Shown here piece after piece: positions 7,484 through 16,607 of a stretch of DNA of 64,000 nucleotides. Under the pieces are notes generated by a model. That model saw nothing but the letters and a program-made list of their open reading frames with translations, was not told the DNA's origin and ran no database searches. Made by a program: the position numbers and the translations under genes. Numbering within the stretch: position 1 is the first letter of the stretch; every line of letters starts with the position of its first letter. The stretch is taken from assembly GCA_029202405.1 (NCBI GenBank), contig CP119312.1, positions 315,001 through 379,000 on the forward strand, read 5' to 3'. Source of the stretch: Candidatus Devosia phytovorans (lineage in GTDB: Bacteria; Pseudomonadota; Alphaproteobacteria; Rhizobiales; Devosiaceae).

Positions 7484-8584
7484 TCATCCAGAGACGACTT
7501 CGTCGAGCCGCGCCAGCTGATCCTGTACCGGGGCCGCGTGGACAAGATTGTTGATGAAGGACAGTTTCTCGATCACCTGCGGGCTCAGCACGAAGGGATA
7601 GGCGTCGGGGTGACCCATGGCGCGGTTGAGATTGTTGAGCATGGAGGCCAGCGGGATCCAGTGGTCGATGACGACCTCGAAATCGGGCTCCATATAGGGA
7701 TCAAAGCTCACCGGGGCGACGATAAGGTTTTCATCCTGCGTCTTGGGCCGGGCGCGCAGGCCGAAGGCGGCGGCGGTTTCCACGGTGTCGGTGATGTGGA
7801 GGTAATGCGCGAAGGTTTCGGCAAAATCCTCCCAGGGATGGGCGGTGGCATAGGCGCTGATGAAATGCTGTGGCCAGCCCATGGGTGCGCCATTGGCGTA
7901 ATAGGCCTGCAGCGCCATGCCATAGTCGGCCCTCTCGTCGCCGAACAGCGCACGGAAGCGTTCCTGCGCCGGCTGGTTGTCGACCAGCAGGTCCCAATAG
8001 TGATGGCCGATTTCGTGGCGGAAGTGGCCGAGGAGGGTGCGATAGGGTTCGCCCATGCTGGAGCGACGGGCTTCGCGCTCGGCGTCGTCGGCCTCCACCA
8101 GGGCGATGGTGATGATGCCACTGTCGTGGCCGGTCATGACCGGCATTTCGGCGACGGGCAGATCGGCCAGGAAGCGGAAGGCGAGGCCATGGACGGCATC
8201 CTCGCCACGGGTTTCGAGCGTCAGGTCGAGCCGCATCAGCGCATAGAAGAGGCGCTTCTTGGCGCGCTCGATGACCTGCCAGCGGCTGAGGTTGAGCGGG
8301 TCGGAAATGTCGGGGATGGTCTCGTTGTGGCGGCAGGCCTCGCAATAGATATCGCCGCCGGGCTCGGCGCGGATCAGCCAGTTGCAGGCGCCATGATGGG
8401 CGTTTTCGCAAAAAACATAGGCGTCGTCGGGAAAGGCGGGGGTGGACCACAGGCCGCCATCCTCGACCAGCGACACCAAGGCGTTCTTTTCGGGCAGGTA
8501 GCCGAGCTGGTGGCCGCAGCGCTCGCAGAGGGCATTTTCGAAATAGACCGTGTTGCCACAGTGGTCGCAGACGAAGAGTTTCAT
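7484..8584 (-). CDS. Zinc-ribbon putative metallopeptidase (Peptidase_Mx-like)
   Basis: A 366-residue protein. Its N-terminus is a zinc ribbon (Cys6, Cys9, Cys20 and Cys23), with four further Cys at 59, 67, 81 and 84 that could hold a second metal. The catalytic-type motif HEIGHHYWD lies at residues 190-198. A Glu-rich helix farther on (HPWEDFAETFAHYLHITDT) could supply the third zinc ligand. This fits the predicted zinc-binding peptidase family PF15887, which has no known substrate. There is no signal peptide or membrane segment. ATG 8584 directly begins the Cys motif. The zinc-peptidase activity is inferred from the motif only. Confidence 0.85.
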   Translation of the reverse strand: MKLFVCDHCGNTVYFENALCERCGHQLGYLPEKNALVSLVEDGGLWSTPAFPDDAYVFCENAHHGACNWLIRAEPGGDIYCEACRHNETIPDISDPLNLSRWQVIERAKKRLFYALMRLDLTLETRGEDAVHGLAFRFLADLPVAEMPVMTGHDSGIITIALVEADDAEREARRSSMGEPYRTLLGHFRHEIGHHYWDLLVDNQPAQERFRALFGDERADYGMALQAYYANGAPMGWPQHFISAYATAHPWEDFAETFAHYLHITDTVETAAAFGLRARPKTQDENLIVAPVSFDPYMEPDFEVVIDHWIPLASMLNNLNRAMGHPDAYPFVLSPQVIEKLSFINNLVHAAPVQDQLARLDEVVSG

Positions 8585-8684
8585 GTTGGCAGCCCCCGGT
8601 TCTCAGCGGCATACAATGCATGACCACGCGGCCCGTTCCTGCAGGGAGCTTGCCTTGGTGGGAAATCGGGTCGCTAATGGCGCC

Positions 8685-9044
8685 ATGAGCAAAAAGCCCG
8701 ATACGGTCGATGCCTATATCGCGACGCTGGACGATGGCGTGCAGCAGATTTTTGCGGCGCTGCGCGAGACCGTGCTGCGCCTGGCGCCCGGCGCCACGGA
8801 AACAATCAAATACGACATGGCAGCCTGGCAGCTCAATGGTACCTATCTCGTTTATGCCGGAGCCTGGAAGAAGCATATCGGGCTCTATCCGGTGGGTCGT
8901 GGCGACGGGGCTTTCGAGGCGATGCTGGCGCCCTACCGGGACAAGAAGGATACGGTCAAATTCGTCTATGCCAAGCCGATGCCATTCGATGTCATCGAGG
9001 CAATCCTGCGCGCGAGGCTGGCAGAGATCGAAAGGCATGCCTAG
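8685..9044 (+). CDS. DUF1801 (YdhG/frataxin-like fold) protein
   Basis: A 119-residue protein of the DUF1801 family. It has the typical opening (VDAYIATLDDGVQQIFAALRE), the central TIKYDMAAW and KKHIGLYP strands, and the terminal helix around IEAILRARLAEIE. The family has a small alpha/beta fold and no assigned reaction. ATG 8685 starts at the conserved region; longer in-frame versions begin inside the leader of the divergent zinc peptidase and lack similarity. The ribosome site is weak. It is followed by a GST gene 29 bases downstream, but a shared function is not evident. Confidence 0.82.
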   Translation: MSKKPDTVDAYIATLDDGVQQIFAALRETVLRLAPGATETIKYDMAAWQLNGTYLVYAGAWKKHIGLYPVGRGDGAFEAMLAPYRDKKDTVKFVYAKPMPFDVIEAILRARLAEIERHA

Positions 9045-9073
9045 ATAGGAGGCGCACAACGGAGCACCTCTTC

Positions 9074-9775
9074 ATGGCCGACCTATCGAGCTTTCCGATC
9101 ACGAAAATCTGGCCTGCGGCCAATCCTGACGTGATCCAGCTCTATTCCTTCCCGACGCCCAATGGGGTCAAGGTTTCCATCATGCTGGAAGAGACGGGAC
9201 TGGCCTATGAGCCGCATGCCGTCAACATCATGAAGAACGAGACCTGGGGCCCGGAGTATCTCTCGCTCAATCCGAACGGCAAGATCCCGGCGATCATTGA
9301 TCCCAACGGCCCGGGCGGCAAGCCGCTGGGCCTGTTCGAATCCGGCGCCATCCTGATCTACCTGGCCGAAAAGAGCGGCAAGTTCCTGTCGAGTGATCCG
9401 GGCAAGCGCTACGAGACCATCCAGTGGGTGATGTTCCAGATGGCAGCGATCGGCCCGATGTTCGGCCAGCTCGGCTTCTTTCACAAGTTCGCCGGTGCGG
9501 CCTATGAGGACAAGCGCCCGCGTGACCGCTATGCGGCGGAGTCCAAGCGCGTGCTCGGCGTGCTGGAAACACGGCTCGAGGGCCGTGACTGGATCATGGA
9601 CGACTATTCGATCGCCGATATCGCGGCGATCGGCTGGGTCAACAATCTCATCACCTTCTATGGTGCCGCCGAGATCGTCGACTATGCCAGCCTGCGCAAT
9701 GTGCCGGCATGGCTGGAGCGTGCCCTCGCTCGTCCGGCCGTGCAAAGCGGGCTCAATATTCCTTCTCGCAGCTAG
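9074..9775 (+). CDS. Glutathione S-transferase (YfcG/Ure2p-like)
   Basis: A 233-residue cytosolic glutathione transferase. The thioredoxin-like N-terminal domain has IQLYSFPTPNGVKVSIMLEE, then NPNGKIPAI (cis-Pro loop) and the glutathione-binding LFESGAILIYLAEK. The helical C-terminal domain contains the FQMAAIGPMFGQLGFF and YSIADIAAIGW (N-capping/hydrophobic staple) motifs. The S-P-T-P-N sequence near the active site is like the Nu-class/YfcG enzymes, which show disulfide-bond oxidoreductase activity. It is not clearly in an operon. Confidence 0.93.
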   Translation: MADLSSFPITKIWPAANPDVIQLYSFPTPNGVKVSIMLEETGLAYEPHAVNIMKNETWGPEYLSLNPNGKIPAIIDPNGPGGKPLGLFESGAILIYLAEKSGKFLSSDPGKRYETIQWVMFQMAAIGPMFGQLGFFHKFAGAAYEDKRPRDRYAAESKRVLGVLETRLEGRDWIMDDYSIADIAAIGWVNNLITFYGAAEIVDYASLRNVPAWLERALARPAVQSGLNIPSRS

Positions 9776-9834
9776 GTGAAGCAACTCCTCCGCCCGGCTT
9801 CGCATTGAGGTCGGGCAAGAGGAGGAGAAGATCC

Positions 9835-10032
9835 ATGCATTCACCCAGCGAAGACGATATCCGCGATCGTGCCTATGCCCTGTGGGTCGAGGCGGGATCG
9901 CCGGATGGGCGCGACCAGGAGTTCTGGCATCGCGCCGAGAGCGAATTGGCAGAAGAGGCCGGGCTCGATATTTCCGGGCAGGCATCGGACGTCACCCAGC
10001 CGACACCGCCCGCCGGCATTCCGACGCATTAG
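9835..10032 (+). CDS. DUF2934 small protein
   Basis: A 65-residue protein with the DUF2934 core, DIRDRAYALWVEAGSPDGRDQEFWHRAESEL. This is a short helical motif common in alphaproteobacteria and of unknown function. A perfect GAGGAGGAG ribosome site precedes ATG 9835. The last 20 residues are Pro/Thr-rich and probably disordered. It converges on the APH-like gene with one base between stop codons. Confidence 0.85.
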   Translation: MHSPSEDDIRDRAYALWVEAGSPDGRDQEFWHRAESELAEEAGLDISGQASDVTQPTPPAGIPTH

Positions 10033-10033
10033 T

Positions 10034-10972
10034 CTAGATGACCAGCAGCGCTTCGGCGGTGCGAAGATAGAGGCGGCCCTCATTGTGGTCGCCGATTTCG
10101 AGAAGCAATAGGCCGGTCGAGACGCGCTCGATATAGGCCCATTGCCAGATGGCCTCGGCCGGCACCTGAGTGCGCTGGGTCAGGAGCCGCACACGGCCGC
10201 GCCCGATATTATGCGCATTCTTGCCTTCAATGCCCTCGTTCCAGCCGCGCAGCAGCACGCCCAGGTCATAGGCCGGCTCTATGGCGAGGCCATCGGGATC
10301 GACCAGCTTGAAGCGGATCGGGTCGGTGGCCGGATCGGCCAGCAGGTTGCCCATATGCGGATCGCCATGGGCGAGGACCGCGCCTTCGGGCTTATAGAGG
10401 GCCGCGCGCTCCTGGCAGTAGCGCATGGCGGATTCGATGACTTCGGCGGAACAGGGCTGGCCGTTGCGCTCCCACATCTGGAGAATGCCGGTGGCCAGTG
10501 AATTGGCCTTTTCGGTGCCTGTCACATAGGTGGCGTCGAGCGGGACGGGCATCCAGGCGTCGTTGAGCGTGGCGCAGACGATATCGATCTTCTGCTGGTG
10601 GGAAATGTCGACGAGATCAAGCCGCTCGCCGAGCTTCTCCAGCAGCATGGCCTGGCGGCCGGGGTCGTGGCGCAGGAGTTTGACATAGCCATGGCCATCG
10701 GCGCGCTGCAGCACGTCGGCCTCGTGGCGGCCAATGGCGCTGCCGGGGGTGCCGACCTTGACGATGAAGGCGTCGCCGTTGGCGGCAATGGCCTCTGCGA
10801 CGAAGGCGGCACTGCCGCCCTCAAGCGCCTCGCCAATGGTCACGCCCCAATTGGCTTCCAATGCCTCGATGGTCGTATCGAGCCGGGCCAGCCAGTCCTG
10901 GCCAGCCGCGCCTTCGGCAATGGCCCGGCGCCGGACAGATTCGGGAACGGCAAACCGGCCCCCCTCGCTCAT
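10034..10972 (-). CDS. APH(6)/hydroxyurea-type aminoglycoside phosphotransferase-like kinase
   Basis: A 312-residue small-molecule kinase of the streptomycin 6-phosphotransferase/hydroxyurea kinase family (PF04655). It has the ATP-site Lys (FIVKVGTP, Lys72), the catalytic loop HGDPHMGNLL (202-211) and the metal-binding DPDG (225-228). Phosphorylation of an aminoglycoside is possible, but such chromosomal homologues are often not resistance genes. The start codon lies two bases after the flhA stop on the same strand, so it would be translated from the flagellar operon. This is an odd pairing. Base composition is like its neighbours. Confidence 0.88.
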   Translation of the reverse strand: MSEGGRFAVPESVRRRAIAEGAAGQDWLARLDTTIEALEANWGVTIGEALEGGSAAFVAEAIAANGDAFIVKVGTPGSAIGRHEADVLQRADGHGYVKLLRHDPGRQAMLLEKLGERLDLVDISHQQKIDIVCATLNDAWMPVPLDATYVTGTEKANSLATGILQMWERNGQPCSAEVIESAMRYCQERAALYKPEGAVLAHGDPHMGNLLADPATDPIRFKLVDPDGLAIEPAYDLGVLLRGWNEGIEGKNAHNIGRGRVRLLTQRTQVPAEAIWQWAYIERVSTGLLLLEIGDHNEGRLYLRTAEALLVI

Positions 10973-10974
10973 TG

Positions 10975-13119
10975 TCAGATGCTCCCCACCGTCTTGAGAC
11001 GAATGCGAGGATGCACCTCGTTCTGGCTCATGACAACGGTCTGCGGACGGAAGCGCTCGATGATCGAGCGGACATGCGGCCGGATCGAGGGCGAGGTAAT
11101 GAGGACCGGCATTTCACCGGCCTGAGCGGCGCGCTCAAAGCCCTGCTGAATGCCGGCGATGAACTGCTGCAACCGGCTCGGCGCCATGGCGAGGTGGCGG
11201 TTTTCGCCATCGCCGACCATGGCCTCGGCAAAGTCGCGTTCCCACTGTGGGGAAAGCGTCAGGAGCGGCAGGTTGCCATCGGGGCCGAGATGCGCCGCGC
11301 AGATCTGACGGGCGAGGCGCGAGCGAACATGCTCGGCAATCGTCTGGACGGAACGGCCGGGGCCGGCGACTTCGGCAATGCCTTCGAGGATGGTCGAGAG
11401 ATCGCGAATGGAAATGCGCTCGTTGAGCAGGGCCTGCAGCACCCGCTGCACGCCCGAAACCGAAATCAGGCCGGGGACGATGTCTTCCACGAGCTTTTGC
11501 TGTTCCTTGGGCAGGCCCGAGAGCAGGGACTGCACATTGGCGTAGCTCAGCAGGTCGCTGACATTGGCCTTCAGCACTTCGGTCAGATGGGTGGAGATGA
11601 CGGTCGAGGGATCGATGATGGAAAGGCCGCGCAGTTCGGCTTCGTCGCGCAGGGCCGGTTCGATCCAGGTGGCGGGCAGGCCAAAGGTGGGCTCGGTGGT
11701 ATGGGTGCCCGGCAGGTCGATCTGATTGCCATAGGGGTCCATGACCATCAGCTGGTTGGCGTAGATCTCGCCGGCGCCGGCTTCGACTTCCTTGATGCGG
11801 ACCTTGTAGACATTGGGGTCGAGCTGCATGTTGTCGAGGATGCGGACCGGGGGCATGACGAAGCCGAGCTCGACGGCGAGCTGGCGGCGCAGTGCCTTGA
11901 TCTGTTCGGTGAGGCGGTCGGAGCCGTTTTCGTCTTCCTTGACGAGGCTGAGCAGGCCATAGCCCAGTTCGAGCTTGAGCTCGTCGATCTTGAGGCTGTC
12001 GGTGATCGGGGTTTCGGCATTGGCTGCGGCAGCGCCGGGGGCGCCCGGGGCGGCTGCGGCCTTGGCCAGTTGCTGGACGGCCTCATCGGCCTTTCTGGCA
12101 TCCTTGGTCTGGGCGGCGCGCCAAGCGACATATCCGACGCCACCGGCAAGGGCCATGAAGGGGATGACCGGCATACCGGGCAGCAGGGCGAGGCCAGCCA
12201 TGACGGCGGCCGACATGCCCAGGGCGCGCGGATAGCCGGTGAACTGGGCGGCCAGTGCCTTGTCGGCGGAGCCCTGCACGCCGGACTTGGAGACGAGGAT
12301 ACCGGCAGCGGTCGAGACGATCAGGGCCGGGATCTGGGAGACCAGGCCGTCGCCGATGGTCAGCAGCGTATAGACATTGCCGGCCTCTTCGAAAGAGAGG
12401 CCCTGCTGCATGATGCCGATCAGCATGCCGGCGGAAATGTTGATGAAGGTGATGATGAGGCCGGCGATGGCGTCGCCGCGCACGAACTTACTCGCACCGT
12501 CCATGTTACCGAAGAAGGCGCTTTCGCCTTCGAGCTCGGCGCGGCGGCGCTTGGCGGTGTCTTCGTCGATCAGGCCGGCCGAGAGGTCGGCGTCGATGGC
12601 CATCTGCTTGCCGGGCATGGCGTCGAGGCTGAAGCGGGCGGCCACCTCGGCGATACGGCCGGAACCCTTGGTGATGACGATGAAGTTCACGATCACGAGG
12701 ATGATGAAGATCACCGTACCGATGATGAAATTGCCGCGGGTGATGAAATTGCCGAAGGCCTCGATGACGTGACCGGCGGCGCTGTGGCCGGTGTGACCAT
12801 CTGAGAGGATCAGTCGCGTCGTGGCCAGGTTGAGGCCCAGGCGCAGCATGGTGGCGATGAGCAGGACCGTCGGGAAGGACGAGAATTCGAGCGGCTTCTG
12901 GATGAAGAGCGCCGTCATCAGGATCATCACCGAGAAGACGATGGAGATCGCCAGCAGCCCGTCCACCAGCAGGGGTGGCATGGGCACGATGAGAATGACG
13001 ATAAGACCCATGACGCCAGCAGCGAGGGCGATGTCGCCCGAGCGCAGCAGATCGACCACCGAATTGACGGTGGGCACTTTGAAAGCAGGTCGTGCGCTAC
13101 CGCCGGGCAGGTCGGTCAT
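10975..13119 (-). CDS. flhA: Flagellar export gate protein FlhA
   Basis: A 714-residue inner-membrane component of the flagellar type III secretion gate. About eight hydrophobic segments fill residues 30-350. The conserved cytoplasmic FHIPEP-type loop is present (ITKGSGRIAEVAARFSLDAMPGKQMAIDADL), followed by RRRAELEGESAFFGNMDGASKFV. The C-terminal half is the cytoplasmic docking domain for late-export chaperone complexes. It is the last flagellar gene of the fliF-fliG-fliH-fliN-flbD-flhA run, 18 bases after flbD. The size is close to the usual 690-710. Confidence 0.98.
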   Translation of the reverse strand: MTDLPGGSARPAFKVPTVNSVVDLLRSGDIALAAGVMGLIVILIVPMPPLLVDGLLAISIVFSVMILMTALFIQKPLEFSSFPTVLLIATMLRLGLNLATTRLILSDGHTGHSAAGHVIEAFGNFITRGNFIIGTVIFIILVIVNFIVITKGSGRIAEVAARFSLDAMPGKQMAIDADLSAGLIDEDTAKRRRAELEGESAFFGNMDGASKFVRGDAIAGLIITFINISAGMLIGIMQQGLSFEEAGNVYTLLTIGDGLVSQIPALIVSTAAGILVSKSGVQGSADKALAAQFTGYPRALGMSAAVMAGLALLPGMPVIPFMALAGGVGYVAWRAAQTKDARKADEAVQQLAKAAAAPGAPGAAAANAETPITDSLKIDELKLELGYGLLSLVKEDENGSDRLTEQIKALRRQLAVELGFVMPPVRILDNMQLDPNVYKVRIKEVEAGAGEIYANQLMVMDPYGNQIDLPGTHTTEPTFGLPATWIEPALRDEAELRGLSIIDPSTVISTHLTEVLKANVSDLLSYANVQSLLSGLPKEQQKLVEDIVPGLISVSGVQRVLQALLNERISIRDLSTILEGIAEVAGPGRSVQTIAEHVRSRLARQICAAHLGPDGNLPLLTLSPQWERDFAEAMVGDGENRHLAMAPSRLQQFIAGIQQGFERAAQAGEMPVLITSPSIRPHVRSIIERFRPQTVVMSQNEVHPRIRLKTVGSI

Positions 13120-13137
13120 TCATGTTCCAGTCTAGCG

Positions 13138-14508
<1,371 letters not shown>

Positions 14509-14519
14509 CCTGGCCTCCC

Positions 14520-14864
14520 TTATTGTGCTTTGATGATTTCGGTCATGGTGACGCCGAGCTTGTTCTCGACGAGCACGATTTCCCCGCGCGCCACGAGGCG
14601 CTCGTTGATGAAGATTTCCACGGCCTCGCCGACCTGGCGGTCGAGCTCAATCACCGTGCCGGTATCGAGCTTGAGCAGGGACGAGACGGGCATTTTGGTG
14701 CGGCCCAGGACGACCGAGACGCGGACTGGAACATCGAAGACCGCTTCGAGGTCGTCGGCGGTGCGCTCGACATGACCCTCGGGGCCACGGCTGCGACCGG
14801 GCGAAGCCATTTCCTCGAAGGAAATCTCTTCGGTGGCGGTGATGTCGTTATCGGAAGCGCTCAA
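14520..14864 (-). CDS. fliN: Flagellar motor switch protein FliN
   Basis: A 114-residue C-ring protein. The SpoA/FliN domain fills residues 38-112: VFDVPVRVSVVLGRTKMPVSSLL, then LDRQVGEAVEIFINERLVARGEIVLVENKLGVTMTEI. The N-terminal 35 residues are acidic and probably flexible. With FliG and FliM it forms the rotor ring that binds CheY and the export ATPase complex. Its ATG overlaps the fliH stop in an ATGA arrangement, so the two are translationally coupled. fliM is not in the window. Confidence 0.97.
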   Translation of the reverse strand: MSASDNDITATEEISFEEMASPGRSRGPEGHVERTADDLEAVFDVPVRVSVVLGRTKMPVSSLLKLDTGTVIELDRQVGEAVEIFINERLVARGEIVLVENKLGVTMTEIIKAQ

Positions 14865-15529
14865 TGGCCGCTCTCCTCTTGCTTGGCCTGGCCGCCGGTA
14901 CGGGCGGCGAGATAGGCCGAAATCTTGCTGTCGATGTCTTTGGAAACCGCGCCGATGTCACGCACGAGGCCGCCGTCGACCCATTCGAGACGGCCGTCGC
15001 CGAGGCGCAGGTCGGGGTCGCCCATGACGACCAGGCGGCCAGCGAAGCCCGAGGTCTGCATGTGGGCGGTGGCGATATCGCGGATGGCGTCGGAAATGGC
15101 CGGATTGCAGCGGATGACCAGATGCGGCACGCCATTGAGGCTCTGCATGCATTCGGCGATCAGCGCGTCGAGTTCGTGCGTGGGAAAGCGCGCCAGCAGA
15201 TGCAGCGCCAGCTTGCGGCCGACGCTGGCGGCCAGTTCGACGGCCTCGCGGCGCAGCTCGGCGGTGGCGTCGTCGAGCGAGGCGGCCATTTCGGCGGTCT
15301 GGGTGGCCAGCGTGCCGGCGGCAGCAGCCAGGGTCTGGGCGGCGATGGCCGAGGCATTGCGCTCTCCGGCGATCACGCCCTCGGCATAGGCCTCTTCGCG
15401 CGCCTGGGCGATGAGCTGGGAGACCAGATCTTCGGGAATGGAGGGAATGGGCGCAGGCGCATTGGCATTGGCCACGGTGGGGCGGCTGCCCAGATCGAGA
15501 TCGAAGGTGAAACGTGCGGGTCGTGCCAT
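14861..15529 (-). CDS. fliH: FliH/FlbE-like flagellar export stator
   Basis: A 222-residue protein at the position of fliH (called flbE in Caulobacter), between fliG and fliN. FliH is the peripheral stator that holds FliI to the C ring. The central part (residues 35-120) is an Ala/Glu-rich helix with coiled-coil character. The C-terminal region (VRDIGAVSKDIDSKISAYL, preceded by GDPDLRLGDGRLEWVDGG) resembles the FliH/V-ATPase E-like domain. Sequence similarity in the family is weak, so the call uses context as well. It overlaps fliG by one base and fliN by four. Confidence 0.85.
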   Translation of the reverse strand: MARPARFTFDLDLGSRPTVANANAPAPIPSIPEDLVSQLIAQAREEAYAEGVIAGERNASAIAAQTLAAAAGTLATQTAEMAASLDDATAELRREAVELAASVGRKLALHLLARFPTHELDALIAECMQSLNGVPHLVIRCNPAISDAIRDIATAHMQTSGFAGRLVVMGDPDLRLGDGRLEWVDGGLVRDIGAVSKDIDSKISAYLAARTGGQAKQEESGH

Positions 15530-16605
15530 TACGCCACCATCTGATCGTCGGATTTGGACTTGAGGATGATGATGTCGCCCTTGGCGGCAAGATCCTTGGC
15601 GGTGGAGACCATGCGGCCCTGCGCTTCGTCGACATCCTTGAGGCGCACGGGGCCCATGGCCTCCATGTCGTCCTTGAGGAGTTTCGCGGTGCGGCCGGAC
15701 ATGTTCTTAAAGAAGGATTCCTTGACCGAGTCGTTGGCGCCCTTGAGCGAGAGCGCCAGATCCTTCTTGTCCATCTTGGTGAGCAGGGTCTGGATGGCAG
15801 AGGATTCCAGCTTGGCCAGATCCTCGAAGGTGAACATCAGCGACTTGATGCGTTCGGCATCGTCGCGGCTGTGCTCTTCAAGAGTGGTGATGAAGCGCGC
15901 TTCGGTCTGGCGGTCGAAGCTGTTGAAGATTTCCGCCATCTGCTCGTGGCTGTCACGGCGCTTGGAATGGTTGAGCGTCGACATGAATTCGGTGCGCAGG
16001 GTGTTCTCGATCTTGTCGAGGATTTCCTTTTGCACCGGGTCGAGGCCGAGCATGCGCTGCACCACGTCCATGGCCAGTTCTTCTGGCAGGGCGGAAAGCA
16101 CCTGGCTGGCGTGGTCGGTGGCGATCTTGGAGAGCACCACAGCGATGGTCTGGGGATATTCGTTCTTGAGATAGGCGGCGAGAACGTCGGCCTGCACGTT
16201 GGAGAGTTTCTCCCACATGTTGCGGCCGGCGGGACCACGGATCTCTTCCATGATGGAATCGACCTTGTCCTGTGGCAGGAAGCTCAGCAGCAGGCGTTCG
16301 GTGCTGTCGGTATTGCCCGTGAGCGAGCCATTGGACGAGACGGTGGTGACGAATTCGACCAGCAGGTCATCCAGCATTTCCTGGGTGATCGGGCCGAGAC
16401 GCACCATGGCGCGGCTGAGGGTCTTGACCTCGAGCTCGTCCAGTTCGTCGAAAATGGGCTTGCCATAGTCGGGGCCGAGCGCCAGCAGCAGGGCCGCCGC
16501 CTTTTCGTCGCCAGCGAGGACGCGATGGTCGGCATTGGCGCCGACGATCAACTGCTTGGGGGCATTGAGTTCGGGGACGCCGCCGGATTGTGAAACGAGT
16601 GCCAT
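15529..16605 (-). CDS. fliG: Flagellar motor switch protein FliG
   Basis: A 358-residue rotor protein that couples stator torque (MotA) to the MS ring. The N-terminal domain binds FliF (LLLALGPDYGKPIFDELDELEVKTLSRAM). The middle domain contains the EHPQ-like turn, here NEYPQTIAVVLSKI. The C-terminal torque helix shows the charged pattern TFEDLAKLESSAIQTLLTKMDKKDLALSLKG. The length and order are typical of alphaproteobacterial FliG. The gene lies 2 bases after fliF and overlaps fliH. Confidence 0.97.
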   Translation of the reverse strand: MALVSQSGGVPELNAPKQLIVGANADHRVLAGDEKAAALLLALGPDYGKPIFDELDELEVKTLSRAMVRLGPITQEMLDDLLVEFVTTVSSNGSLTGNTDSTERLLLSFLPQDKVDSIMEEIRGPAGRNMWEKLSNVQADVLAAYLKNEYPQTIAVVLSKIATDHASQVLSALPEELAMDVVQRMLGLDPVQKEILDKIENTLRTEFMSTLNHSKRRDSHEQMAEIFNSFDRQTEARFITTLEEHSRDDAERIKSLMFTFEDLAKLESSAIQTLLTKMDKKDLALSLKGANDSVKESFFKNMSGRTAKLLKDDMEAMGPVRLKDVDEAQGRMVSTAKDLAAKGDIIILKSKSDDQMVA

Positions 16606-16607
16606 GA

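Noticed and set aside
7731..9059. Open frame of 442 codons on the minus strand over the zinc peptidase and DUF1801 genes
   Set aside because: A frame-shifted shadow that becomes Arg/Pro/His-rich; both real genes have family motifs.
10861..12804. Long open frame of 647 codons on the plus strand
   Set aside because: It is the antisense of flhA. The product is a Gly/Asp/Ala-rich artefact of third-position GC bias with no family resemblance.
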